Source: Amphibalanus amphitrite (taxonomy: Eukaryota > Arthropoda > Thecostraca > Balanomorpha > Balanidae). Taken from it: a stretch of 64,000 bases of DNA. The position numbers were made by a program, and so were the translations under genes. Below are positions 29,189 through 40,285 of this stretch, in pieces. Numbering within the stretch: position 1 is the stretch's first letter; every line of letters starts with the position of its first letter. Location of the stretch: assembly GCF_019059575.1 (NCBI RefSeq), contig NW_024882320.1, positions 62,001 to 126,000 on the forward strand, in the 5' to 3' direction. The notes below the pieces were generated by a model. The model was given only the letters and a program-made list of their open reading frames with translations. It did no database searches and was not told the DNA's origin.

Positions 29189-31503
29189 TTTTTTTTTTTT
29201 TTTTTGCTCGGTCGGCCTAGTGCCATACCCGAGCAGGGGGCAGTTACTCCGGCAATTTTCGACGGGCAGCAAGTCTTACGTTAAACCGGTTTATGTGAAC
29301 CCGGTAGCAAAAACAGCGTGGGATCCTATCTTAATGTGGAATCAAAGCTAAGGGAGGTACTTACGTGTATAGCCAAAGAGCCGAGATGTCTGGAGTCGCA
29401 AACACAACAGTGGGAATGACTTTTATTAACAATACATAATAGACATGAACACTTGTGAGCTGGTGTCAGTGTAATGGAGCCGGGAAGCTTTCATCGCACT
29501 GACAGAAGGTATAAGACCTTCTAGGCTCCAGCCCCCCGGCGGGGCCTTGTTGTGGGGTGTAATGGTCGGGAGAAAAAGTCCTAAATAATAAAAAACCCGA
29601 CGCCTAACGCAAAGGGCAAAAACCTCGCACCTAAGCCAAAACGGCGCGAGGGAAAAAGCCCTGTAACCGCGATTAATTAATGTGTGAGTTTGGGGGTGAG
29701 CCGGAAGACGAGGGCTCTGATTAGCGTTTTAGGGGCGGCAGCCGCGGCCCTAACACGCTAAAGGCTCTTGATGATCCGAGCGTCGGCGAGAAAGACGAAC
29801 AGAAGGTCGTGGATATACGGATGAGTGTCGCCCAGGAGAGTCGGAAGGTCGAGAGAGAGTCCATGTGTGTTAATGTATTGTACTATATGTCTGCGGTGTT
29901 GGTGTAGGTGTGGGCAGTGGAGGAGGAAGTGTGAGATGGTGTAGCGTGGGTGGTCGCGGCAGTGGTGAGTGGTGACATATGGGTGGAGGTGCTCTGTCCA
30001 GGATGTAGTTGTGGGTGAGTTGTGTGTGGCCGAGCCGGAGCCTGGCTAGGACTCTCTCTTTGATCCTTGTGTTTTGATGGGAAGAGTAGAAATGGCAAAA
30101 GTTTCGATTTAATGGAGAAGAGATGTGGTGTATGATCATCTATCCAGCATTTTTGGCGGTATCTCTGGAAGGCACGGAAGAGCGAAGACAGAAAATCCGG
30201 AAGGGGGAGAGCGAGATGATTTCGAGATGGGAGATGAAGACCTTCTTTGGCTAGCTTGTCCGCTTTTTCATTCCCCTGTATTCCAACGTGGGACGGAATC
30301 CACAGGAGAATGACGTGTTTGTTTTCATCGGTAAAGCCAATAATCATCTTTTTTATTTTATAAACGATTTCGTTTTTTTTTCCATTTTTCTGTGAGCTAT
30401 TGCCTTTACCGATGAAGCTGAGTCTGTGCAGATCACAGCCTTTTCTATGTTTTTCGATGAGACATATTTGAGTGCTGAGTGAATGGCTATCAACTCAGCA
30501 CTAAATATGCTATGGTCGTCGTGTAGCCTACTTGTTTTGTTATGATGGTCAGATGTGACACAAACTGAACCATCTGTATATATGTATGCATAGTCTTTAT
30601 GTTCTTCTTTATGCTCATAGAAAAGTTGAATGCTTTCTTCTTTTGTGACTTTTGATTTTGCCTCTGCGTACAGGAATGCAATATTCTCTATGGCTGGCAG
30701 AAAGAAAGAAGAGATGGGTGGCCGATGAAAAATAGATGGAAAATCCAACTGGAAATCACTGAGTGTCCTTTCTATGCGATAGGCGATTATCGGGTATTTG
30801 AGTTGGGCCGTTGTGGGAGGGTCGTCCGTATATCGATTGGAGACAATGCGGTGCGAAGGCGAATAAGGGGACAAGAAAGTGCGCGCATAGAAGCGAAGGA
30901 GTTGGAGTTTACGGCGGTGAGAGAGAAGAGGAATATTACATTCTGCGTGGAGAGCCTTGATATTTGTGGTGCATTGGGCTCCTGTAACTATACGCAGGGC
31001 CTTATTTTGTATAACTTGAAGTGATTCGATCTGATTAGAAGCTATATCATCAAATAGAAAACTGTTGTAATCCAGGATAGGACGGATTAGGGAAGTGTAT
31101 AGGTTAAGGAGGGTGCTGCGATCAGCACCCCAATCCTTTCCTGCTATACACTTAAGTATGTTGAGGCGCCTAGTGCAACGCATTTTAACGTCTTCAAAGT
31201 GATGTTTAAAGGAGAGTCTACTATCTAGTGTGATGCCGAGGTATTTGAACGTTTTAACGTATTTGATAGTTTGGTTCTTTACTTTAAGTTCGGTATCAAA
31301 TTTAAAACGGGACTTATGGGAGAATATAAGTGCTACTGTTTTGCTGGGCGACAAGACTAGGCCCCATTTATCGCACCAGCTATGAATATCCTCCATTGCG
31401 TTTTGAACGGAGGCAAAAGCCGAGTCAATGTTTCTTCGCGTTACCCAAATGGCCACATCATCGGCAAAAATAGAATGCTTAAGGCTACTAGCGCTCGCAC
31501 GCG
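29189..31503 (-). mobile_element. 5'-truncated LINE with RNase H (I-superfamily type)
   Basis: A 24-25-bp target duplication (29164-29188 and 31504-31528) encloses a minus-strand LINE ending in 17 A (T run 29189-29205). The element starts inside RT, just before the FADDVAIW block, so more than half of ORF2 is missing. The target is a near-perfect palindrome of GCGTGGGTGAGCGCG type. RNase H after RT is found in the I, R1, LOA and Tad groups; the exact clade was not resolved. Confidence 0.88.
29758..31503 (-). pseudogene. LINE ORF2 remnant: RT C-terminal half, RNase H, zinc-finger tail
   Basis: From the 5' end: FADDVAIW (RT catalytic block), TFKYLGITLDSRLSFKHH and QNKALRIVTGAQ (RT thumb), then RNase H with YTDGSV, AELIAIHSALK and CTDSASS. 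A break at a run of nine A near 30380 shifts the frame. RNase H then resumes as LLWIPSHVGIQGNEKADKLA. A further shift near 30075 leads to ERVLARLRLGHTQLTHNYIL, and another near 29940 to HFLLHCPHLHQHRRHIVQY, ending at a TAG at 29758-29760. At least three frame breaks mean it is not functional. Confidence 0.85.
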
Positions 31504-31528
31504 CGCGTGGGTGAGCGCGCACGCGCTC

Positions 31529-32870
31529 ACCCACGCGCCGCATCATGGTGGGCATCATGAGATAGTGGACAGTGGACACCCATTAGATCGGAAATTTTGG
31601 GGAGACGGTCGCTAAGCGTGTCCAAGTCCATATAAAGCGCTCTCTGTACCGACCTCATCTGGCCTTTAATGCAACCACTGCGACTAATCTGCCCTGTTAT
31701 TCATCGGGCATACGGACGTAGTCACGGATGTGGATAGTTCAACTCGATAGACGTGAATTTAGTTAGCCTGTCGCCTGTTGCTCTGCATCCCTTACCTACC
31801 ACAGTAGCCATTCAGTGATCTAAATTCCTGCGTGACTTGCAACTTTGCACCACTCCTCAACATCGTCTTCTAATTACACCGTGCACGTTATAAACACACG
31901 GTGTCCAAAGTCCGTTGTGTAACATTGGTTGTTTACTCAGTCGAGTGTCTGTGCCTGTCAGAGATCAGCCGTCGAGTGCTCTGTGGGTAGGTTATCTGGC
32001 CAGTCAAGTGGAGGGGGAGGGTTTCTACGCATGGGACACTAGTCAGTACGGCCCAGCGCTCAGTGGTCGCTGCTCAGTCTCGTGAGTGACGGCTCGGCGA
32101 GCGTTGTGCCTCTCTCCTGACGTGAGGTGAGTTCGAGGCAGAGGACGGTCGCCGTTAAACTATCGGCCTTATCGTGTCCTGTATCTGGCTCCTGTGGCTG
32201 TGTGTGTTCACCGTCCGTTTTTAGAAAAGATCGATATCGCGGGCGCAGATGCGTCGTGGGTATGTGTGCGATGCGATAACCGAGAGAGTTTGCTTACCTT
32301 ACCGTCGAGGTGCCAGCTGTAGCCCGGGGGCAGCTGGCGAGTCGACTCTGTGTCGATCGCGGTTGGCTGCTGGCTGGCAGCTTCGTCGGTATTCTAGTGA
32401 AATGCGATCGGTCTGTTGATCTGTAATGTTCGGCCGCACCCTGGGACAAGAGCCAACTCTGAGCATTGTTGAAGTTTCCGGCAGGGAAGGTTAGTTTGGC
32501 TGGGTATTCAATTTGTAAAATGCGTTTTCCTGCATCTGCATTTCTCCGAGATGCTCGAGGGTTTGAGAGTTTTCAGGTAACATCTCCATCCAGTCTGGGA
32601 TATTGTTGCCGCCTTTCGCATTTGTTGGTCCTGCTGCTGCTGTCATGGAGGGTGGTGCCGACGCTGGGGCTGCAGCGAACCTTTTCGGACGCAGGACGTC
32701 TGCTGTATATCCGTTCCTACTGTGCTACTCTTATTGAGTTGACGTTTATGTTATCCAATTTATGCGGATTGGATATTCGTTTTAGATGTGTAAAAGACTG
32801 TGCTGTTAACTGTGAAGTGTGCGACAGCAATCTCAACTCCCGAGTCCCGCCTTCCCTCAGAGCGGCCACG
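31529..32870. other. Intergenic and 5' region of the selenoprotein L gene
   Basis: No separate gene supported. An in-frame upstream ATG at 32466 would extend the selenoprotein by 135 residues of low-complexity, cysteine-rich sequence with no recognisable domain, so I treat it as 5' UTR. Promoter elements were not identified. Confidence 0.4.
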
Positions 32871-35800
32871 ATGCCGTCGGTGGAGCCAGTGCTGACCGAG
32901 GCAGCGGTCCTCGCCGAAACGATAGAGGCCACCATCGCAGCCGCCGAGCAGGAGCTCACCAAAGGTAGGAGACTAGTCGGCTGAGGAACTTGGCAGAGTT
33001 GGGAGAGACTGGTTGGCTGAGGAGAATAAAACACTTGCTTCCGTGTACGCTGTTCGTTCATTGTTTCTTTAACGAAACTTGACCCGCTTTTTTGCGTCGT
33101 GCCTGGCAATCACGGTGTAAGATGATCGTGTCATGGGCGTATTAGATTGACAATTAATCATGTTTCAGTGACCCTCGATGAATTCATCAGCAACAAGATC
33201 GGAATGTTCGGGAAACTAATCGGGGAGTATGCTCGTCTCTTCGAAAGGTCAGTGGGAGATAGTACTGGGACTAAGTTCTGTAAGATCTGTCAATAAGTCG
33301 ATTTTTATAAAACCGACTGGTCCGTCAAGAGCTAAATCTCGTCAGATTTCTTGCTATATGAACCCCTTGGGTCGTTACGCCTTTCCTGAAAACTTTCCCA
33401 AATATTTACAAGTTCACCGTCTAACTGCGAGTTGCCCCCTGCCCTGCAGCTGTAGGGTCCACCCACTGTCCACCGTCTTACCGTCAGTTGCCCCCTACCC
33501 TGCAGCTGTGGTGTCCACCCACTGTCCACCGTCTTACCGCGAGATGTGTCCCCTCCCCGGCCGCTGTGGGGTCCACTCACTGTCCACCGTCTTACCGCCA
33601 GTTGTCCCTACCCTACAGCTGTGGGGTCCACCCACTGTCCGCCGTCTTACCGCGAAATGTGTCCCCTCCCTGGCAGCTGCGGGGTCCACCCACCGTCCGC
33701 CGTCTTACCGCCAGTTGTCCCCTCCCTGGCAGCTGCGGGGTCCACTCCCGGGAAGAGCTCGATGAGCTGGTCCGACGGCAGGTCGGCCAGCCCGGTAGCC
33801 GGCAGATCTTCTCCGCAATGGAGCACCTGCTGGACATGGAGGTGAGTGATAAAGAGGTTGTGTCGATCTTAAACCGAGCAGAAATGGTTCTACGATGCTT
33901 CCGTAATTTCTAATCGCAGCGACTTTATTTATGCGACGATTGGGAAGTAAAATGTTTAAATTACATGAATTCATTATATTCCAGCATTGTTTCCCTCTCG
34001 TGATATTGTAGCTCGGCCATCGATGTGAGTATAACGGATGCCTTTGCATTAGGGAGCACATACTGTGTTTGTCATGTTGTTTGTTTAGCTGAGTACCGGT
34101 GCAGAGTGCCGGCAGTGTTAAATAGGCCTACCGTTATGTCGCGACTGGAATTGTGCTCCGTCATCCTGACAGGGATTAAGCACTGAATTGACTACGAAAT
34201 AGGATGTTTTTAGGAACAGGGCGAAAACCGTATCACATCAACGCCCATGATTCGCCTTCAGTTCGTTCGCGATCCGGCGTTTTGATCAGGTCACATCAGC
34301 TTGTAGGCCAGTTGCCAGTGTTTTAAACGTCTAAACACATTAACCGCTATGCAACTATGAAACTTCAGCAATGTAATGTACCTAGTGACTCAGTTTGACA
34401 TAGAACGGTAACATTGGGAATGGTGGGCTTTGCTTGCACTATTTATGCAGCACTACCGGCATTATTCGCAACGTTGGCGTCCAAAGTACACAAAGTTCAC
34501 TCCTCAGAATGTTGTCTGTTGATGCTTGTGCAGGCGTGAAGCGTCTGCTAGGCTCTAGAGTAGCCCTAGTGATACGATAGATCACTTCTGGCATAGGAGT
34601 CATTTGCAACGTTTTCGCACTAGCGTTCCCCGATGATTCTCCCTAAACACAGCCCCCTGTGATATCGCCTGACCCCTACCGGTTCCCTTTCAGAGTGAGT
34701 GGGACCACTTTGTGCTCGATCTGGACGGCCGGCTGGGTTCGGACGGCCGCCAGCCGCCCCCGCTGCTCTCTCCCGCTCCGTGCTCTCTGCAGCTGACGGA
34801 CGCGCTCAGCGGAGAGCCGTGCCGCCTGGCGGACACCCCGGGAACTAGGCTGCTGGTGCTGCTCCGCCACTTCGCCTGACTTCCGTGACGAGATCACGTG
34901 GCACAGATACAGCAGCAGAAGGTGGGAAACGGGCAGCTGAGCGGTCCTTCTAATGCTGTGTTCGCTGACATCCCGGGACTTTGTCCTGATTTCTTTTTTT
35001 GCCATCCGGCCTCGAAGCACCGTTCGATAGCCCTAGTGTTTCGGTTGCCCTTTATCGTATCTGTCAGCGTTGGATATGAGCTATTTTTGTTTTCATGTGT
35101 ATATGTTGGCTACCGATAAACACATTCGATGTGTTCCCCCTCCCGTCGTCTCTCCCGTTGAGATAGCACGGCCAGTCTGGCTACTGTCACAGCTTATCCC
35201 TGTGCATACGGTGTGCCGTAAATGTGTCATGAAACCGTGACCGGTATATGACTCCCTATTCCCTAACTCCCTCTCCTTCCGCAGGCCGAGTTCGGTCGTC
35301 TGCGCTGTTCTGTGCTGGTGGTCTCGTTTGGCGCCCGGGAGGGGGCGCTCCGCTGGCTGGCTGATACGGGCTGCGAGTTCCCGCTGCTGCTGGACCCCGA
35401 GCGGCAGCTGTATCGCGCCCTCGGACTGGCCAGGTCCATCGCCAAGGTAGGAGGACGCGCCGACCGCCGTTGCAGTACTAGCGGTAAGGTAGATCATAAT
35501 GGCATGGCATGTCGTGAAGTTAATCTGCCCTCTTTTGATTGGCTACGTACTTTTCGTTTACGGGGAATCGAAGGAGTGGGCCAGTTTTCCCTTTCATGAC
35601 TGATTTTCCTTTTTGACAGCGTTCACCCGTATTCATTCATTTGGCTTGCCTAAGTTATAGCCTGTCATATTTCATCTTCTACCCTGTAACCTGCACTTCC
35701 GATTTTCGCTATATACGATTCCCTTTACCACTCGTGGTTGGTCTGTCGTCATCGGCCAGGCACACACCCCAATGTCTATTTACCCCTGCTACACCCCCAC

Positions 35801-36636
35801 CTCACCTTCCGGTGCACTGTGTTATTTCTCCGCTCCGACCGTCAGTGGACGGTTTATCTCCACACACCGCCCGCCGCGGTCACATGTGGATCTCTAAACT
35901 GAGCCCGGGAAGGAACATCTGTGGTCGACACCGGCCCGATACCGCCGGGGCGTCCGCTCTGCCGCCGCTGCACGGGCCGCTGTGTTTGTGTGAATGGATA
36001 GATCGACTACATACAGAGTCGACGGGAGGTCGGATTCGTAGGGTCGGTTGGGGATGGTGCGAGGTCGGGACTCGGGATGGCGCTTCGGATGGTTGGCTGG
36101 ACAAAGAGCAGTGTCTTTTCGCAGGCTTCTAGCAGCTGCATGCGGTACTCTGACCGGTTTGTCATTTGTTGAACAAAATCGTTTATTGGAATTTGGATGT
36201 AAGCTAGCCGCATTGCCTTCAGCCATGAAGGCTTTTTACGTATTTCCATACAATCTAGCGAATCCATCCCTGTCTGGATCCCGCACAACTCAATTCACCC
36301 CGCCGGTTTTCCTCTTTCCCCTCCCGTTAAGCTTTCCTCCCCTCTTTTCAGCTTCCCTCCCCTCTGTCTTCTCACGTCCTCCCCCCCCCCCCTCCCTCTC
36401 ACCAGGTGTGGCAGCACAGCACTCTCCAGTACTACGGCGGCCAGAAGGCTGCCGGCCGGCCCCTGCCCGCCGCCTACACGGGTGTAGAGGACGACCCTCA
36501 TCAGATGGGCGGCGACTTTATAGTGGACGGCTCCGATCGTCTCGTTCTGGTGCACTGTAGTACCAGCCCGCCGGACCGGCCTACCGTTCCCGCACTGCTC
36601 ACCGCCGTCCGAGCGCTGGATGAACAGAGCCAGTAG
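32871..36636 (+). CDS. SelL: Selenoprotein L with two in-frame UGA (UxxU), six exons
   Basis: Peroxiredoxin/thioredoxin-like redox protein with a diselenide-type UxxU centre. Exons: 32871-32964, 33169-33247, 33733-33841, 34694-34921, 35285-35446 and 36406-36636; all junctions are GT-AG and in phase, giving 903 bases (300 residues plus stop). In exon 4 the conserved LLVLLRHFA is followed by UGA-Leu-Pro-UGA (34877-34888, residues 156 and 159) and then RDHVAQIQQQK, which splices in frame to AEFGRLRCSVLVVSFGAREG. The later exons carry LLLDPERQLYRALGLARS and DPHQMGGDFIVDG...LVLVHCSTSPPDRP, conserved peroxiredoxin-like blocks. Reading either UGA as stop would delete the second half, which is clearly coding. 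SelL is known from aquatic animals and some marine bacteria. The exon 4 donor (GTGGGA) is weak. The SECIS element must be in the 3' UTR; see the candidate entry. Confidence 0.93.
33414..33750 (+). repeat. Six tandem copies of the SelL exon 3 splice acceptor
   Basis: Period 55-58 bp. Each unit has a C/T-rich tract, CAG (CCG in the third copy) and then CTGYRGKGTCCAC, the same as the true exon 3 boundary at 33730-33745. The CAGs end at 33449, 33505, (33563 mutated), 33618, 33676 and 33732. Only the sixth (used) and fourth (114 bases upstream, open throughout) keep the reading frame. Confidence 0.88.
34877..34888 (+). other. Two selenocysteine codons, UGA-CTT-CCG-UGA
   Basis: Positions 34877-34879 and 34886-34888, two codons apart, in frame with exons before and after. 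The pattern matches the UxxU redox motif of selenoprotein L and replaces the CxxC of ordinary thioredoxin-fold relatives. One SECIS must serve both. Confidence 0.9.
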
Positions 36637-38174
36637 GTGGCGCTGAGGAGGTGGGCGGGTTGGTACTGGGGGCGCTAGTAGTGTGGCTCGTGTCGGAGCC
36701 CGGTAGAATGCTAGTCTAGTTCGAGCCCAGAATCGGCTGTGGTGCATAAGGCAATGAAATCAATGGAGAAGCTTCTGTAGAGCTAGCCGCTGCTTCTATA
36801 CGAAGTGCGAACATTTGCTTGCTTGGTTTTATGCTATGCTTGCTATTTTGTTTGCTGTTAAGGCCAATCCGTGTAGCTATAGCAGCTCGATGATTCATCG
36901 TTTGCAATGCTTTTGTCGTTTACGCAAAACCCAAAGGTGGGCATTTGAAAGCCATGCTTTGCTTCTAAATAGGCATGGTCGAAGCCTTGCTCGCCAATGT
37001 GACGCCATTTACGCCAGTAGCGCAGAAGCGTTTGCCTTGTAAAGTTAGTCCGGCTAGTCAGCGTCGAGACGGGATTGCCCGTCCCGTCCCCGAGTTGTCC
37101 GACAGTGGCGCCACGTATGAAGGCTTCTGGACAGCCCCGCCAGGGAGCCGGCAGCTGGAGAAATAGATGTCGCCACTGGCGCAATACTCAGGGATTGGAC
37201 GGGTATGCGATTGCAGCTCGAGGGAGTGTAACTGTGTTTGCAATATCAGGGAGCTTAATATCGGTCAGTAATTTGTAATGGTGTATTTGTTTCTTTTGTG
37301 GTGCATATTGTACTGTATGGTATGCTACCGATGTATAGTATAAGAATTGGTGGCATCTGTTTTCAATGGTTGAAAGGCGCATATCAAGGGTATGTACCTG
37401 CGAATTGCGCCGTCTGATTTTGAAATATAGTCCGGTCATTTTTGAAAATGTGTTCAATGTCTTTAAATGCACCCATTAAGAGAAGTGGAAAATTAAAACA
37501 GGGAAATTGTGTTCACATTCGTTAAAATGTTAAAATATTTATAGTCACCGTGAAAATGTGATTTCGACGTCTCACTCAAAGCGTGAAGTTAAACAGGACC
37601 TAGCTAATAGCTTGAAAGTATGAATGGTCATTGATCATTGATCATTCATGGTCGATACCAATGTCGCATCTATGTACGATTATGAACCACTTTTCATTGT
37701 CCTTTGTTGTTGAAATGAGAAAAAGAAAACAAATTATTAAGACTGACGCACCGATCGAAAGTGAAAACATCGATCGATCCCATTTACCTCTTAGGAATGT
37801 CGCTGTCGATATCGGTCTCCTCATCAACAGAAATCCTTCTACCCCTCCCCTCCCCGTGTGTGCCTTTCCCTGTCTGAGTCCCTTGTTGTCCGCCCGTGCC
37901 GGGTCGTTCCGCCGATAATTACCCGTTCCTCCCCTCTCACCACTATCCCCCTCTCTCTCTCCCTGCAGTCGGCGGAGGCACCGCGCGCATGACAGAGCAC
38001 CTGTGCCTACCTGCCGGGGCGCCGCCCCCTCTGCCCGCCGTCGTCCCTCCGAGCTGCAGACATCCCGAGCCTCTCCCGCCCGTGCGTCGTCGACTGCAGG
38101 GCGGCCGCCGGCGAGCGGCCGTCGCTCCCGAGCCCCCGCACCTGGACACTGGAGCGCCCTACCTGGCCGCTCTG
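36637..38174. other. SelL 3' UTR and gap before bark
   Basis: Contains the SelL 3' UTR, an ATTAAA at 37492-37497 as a possible poly(A) signal, and a TGATCATT-rich palindromic stretch near 37625-37650. The GC-rich block at 37969-38177 has a good acceptor-like start but no recognised protein. Confidence 0.4.
36936..36995 (+). promoter_or_regulatory. Candidate SECIS element in the SelL 3' UTR
   Basis: By hand the segment folds as helix I (GGTGGGC 36936-36942 with GCTCGCC 36989-36995), an internal loop, TGA 36946-36948 opposite GA 36981-36982, and helix II (GCCATGC 36951-36957 with GCATGGT 36973-36979). A 15-base apical loop contains AAA. The layout resembles a SECIS, but the quartet is TTGA rather than ATGA and the AA lies further from it than usual. 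It is 300 bases after the stop codon. Treat as provisional. Confidence 0.3.
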
Positions 38175-38195
38175 TGACGTCACCCGGTCACGTGA
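38175..38195 (+). promoter_or_regulatory. CRE plus E-box upstream of bark
   Basis: TGACGTCA (38175-38182) and TCACGTGA (38188-38195) are two perfect palindromes five bases apart, 150-170 bases before the bark start codon in a GC-rich block. They fit binding sites for bZIP and bHLH factors. Function is inferred from position only. Confidence 0.45.
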
Positions 38196-38347
38196 CCACG
38201 TTTAAACCTCCGCTGCGTACCGGCGGCGCTGGGCGGGCGGGCGGTTGGTCGGCGGCGACGGCTGGGCAGTCGGTCGGACGAGCGGGCAGTGTCGGGTGTC
38301 CGCGCGCGCTCCTGGGAGCACACGGCAGGGTCGTGCGCCGATTGGTG

Positions 38348-38605
38348 ATGGAGGAGGCGGCGCGGCGGCTGGTGCCGCTGTGGGCCGCGCTGCTGGTGGT
38401 GCCGCTGGTGCTGGTGTCTGCTCAGACCGAAGTGGGAGGTATCTACAGCCAACGGACGCGCTGGGAGCGCGCCCGTTCGCCCTATGTGGCCAGCAGCGAT
38501 GTGCTTATCACGGAGACGGGCGAGGTCGAGGTCGAGCCGGGCGTTGTGGTGGAGTTTCGACCCGGTATCGGTGTGACCGTGCGCGGCGGACGACTGGTCG
38601 CTGAG
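38348..38605 (+). CDS. bark: bark beetle/anakonda exon 1: signal peptide and first repeat
   Basis: 86 codons ending in phase 0 at a GTGAGT donor. The chain starts MEEAARRLVPLW, followed by a strongly hydrophobic signal peptide ending at VLVSAQT. The mature part has WERARSPYVASSDVLITETG and EPGVVVEFRPGIGVTVRG, the opening of the bark/anakonda ectodomain, where a beta-helix-type strand follows an acidic EVEVEPG stretch. In Drosophila, bark is a very large type I membrane protein needed for tricellular junctions and septate junction maturation. Phase and sequence join directly to exon 2 at 51746. Only about 138 residues lie in the window, so this is the 5' end of a long gene running right. Confidence 0.85.
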
Positions 38606-39320
38606 GTGAGTCCTCGGGGGGGGGGGGGACTGACACTGACACTGAGTTCTGACACGCTCTGACACTGACACTGACACTGAGACAGACACTGGAAGCGGGT
38701 GGGATTGACTGCTGGAACATTCCAGTTGCAACATACGTTGGCGTGTGATGGATCTGCTACCGAGGACTGTATTCCAGGAGTGTCAAATCATATTCATCTT
38801 TCAGCTGTTCTGGTTCATTTCAAAGCTTTATCACTTAGCTCCAAACTCCCGCTTCAAGAATCCGGGTTCAATGCAGTTGGGCTCATTGACATTTCCGTCA
38901 GCTCTGAAACCCTTCGGTCTCCCCGCATACCTGTAACCCGTATCACTGAGTAATGAGGTGCCGACGTATGGCCCGACTACCGTCCGCCGTTCCCCGTCCG
39001 CGGCCCCGTCAGTGCCGTCTTTGACACCGGGCGACCTTGACTCGCTGTTCGCGGCGGCAGCGACCGAGACCGGCTCGGGAATCCACCTACGTCGTCTCTA
39101 AAACGGTGGACTGTCCACAGTGGACTGAGTGGAAGGGTGCGGTATGCATATATTGGCTGAGGCTGGGGCAGACAGGTGCGGTTGTACGGAATTCGCGGGT
39201 TGAGCGAGTTGGTTTGGCACGTGACAGTTTTGTCAGAACGTCAACGGCCAGTGGATACCGGTTATGTCATGGGACAGACGAGGAAAGTGGCCTGCTGCGC
39301 GGTTCGAGCGGACTGAGTCA

Positions 39321-39367
39321 TGACGTCACGTCACCAAAGGGCTCGCCTAGACGTCACACTGACGTCA
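39321..39367. promoter_or_regulatory. Cluster of CRE-like sites in bark intron 1
   Basis: TGACGTCA at 39321-39328 and 39360-39367, with AGACGTCA between at 39350-39357. Three near-perfect copies in 47 bases exceed chance expectation. Enhancer role is inferred. Confidence 0.4.
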
Positions 39368-40093
39368 TGGGTGACATCTTGTAGATGGATTATTCACTTC
39401 ATAGGAATGTTGATTGAGAAGTATTTTTGATGACTAAGCCTTACCGTAAGCGTTTTTAACGGTTAATTATAATTGGCGTGATCTGTCAATTGTTGAGGAC
39501 AAGAAGATCCCTGGTGCGATTATTCATGAACCCGATTGCTTACTTCGTTCAAACTTTCTTACATTTTTCATCGCCTGACGTTGCATTTCAATGAGCATGA
39601 AGCGGTTGATTATTGTGCCTCCTTATTTGTTTAATGTTCCTAGGATTCATGGGTCTTTTTTATCGTTGATGTCCCTGTCGCCTTCGGCAATTTTGAATGG
39701 ATGCTCTGTTTCAGCGAGAGGCTCTGATGTATAGGTATTGTAACGTTTCATCGCCTGATGCAACTAATTAAGCTCGCTGCTTTACCAGCCTTTCTGCCTA
39801 CCTATAGATACAATGCCATGGGTCATTGCCTGCTCTTTCATTACACTGAAAATTAATTTAGTCATAGCGAGACGGCAACCACCATCCTCCAAATGGCACA
39901 CGAGCTCAGATCACGTGATATATCCCGGGGACGTATGTAATTGCACAGGTAACCTCACGTGACCCTTGCCCTGCCACCTGCTGGCGTGTGGTAGCCGTGC
40001 GGATGTGGGTGGACCAATCACTGATCGCCTGAGGGTGAAAGTACCAGCCAGAGTCGCTCCTGGCCGATGTTTTGTGGCGTGTTCCAACGGACA

Positions 40094-40285
40094 GTCCCAG
40101 TCAACACCCTGCTGGGGTAGAGAGGCCCGGGAAAGGGTTGTTGTTTCGAATAACATCTGAGTAGGACTAAAATCCCGCCCTGTCCAGGCGGCTTGTCCCA
40201 GTCAATACCCTGCTAGAATAAGGCTGGAGAAACGATTGTAGATTCCAATAACATCTGAGTGGAATCAAAATCCCGCTGCCCGGCC
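40094..40285. repeat. Tandem duplication of about 101 bp
   Basis: Two diverged copies begin GTCCCAGTCAAYACCCTGCT (40094 and 40195). Each contains AATAACATCTGAGT and ends in AAAATCCCGC. Nothing coding. Confidence 0.7.

Noticed and set aside
31497-31540. GCGTGGGTGAGCGCG palindrome as a functional regulatory hairpin
   Set aside because: It is explained as the target site and duplication of the inserted LINE; no independent evidence for a role.
32466-32870. N-terminal extension of selenoprotein L from an upstream ATG
   Set aside because: In frame, but the added residues show no domain or targeting signal consistent with the family. The ATG at 32871 begins acidic, helix-forming sequence continuous with exon 2.
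34877-34879. UGA in SelL as an ordinary stop codon
   Set aside because: The frame continues as coding sequence past both UGAs, splices in phase to two more conserved exons, and the spacing matches UxxU.
37103-37178. ATGA-containing fold as the SECIS element
   Set aside because: The outer helix is perfect, but no GA partner sits opposite ATGA and the inner hairpin does not leave AA in the loop. Kept only as a weaker alternative.
37969-38177. GC-rich open frame after a strong acceptor-like CAG, possible last exon of an unknown gene
   Set aside because: No upstream exon in a matching phase and no recognisable protein; it is equally well explained as the GC-rich bark promoter.
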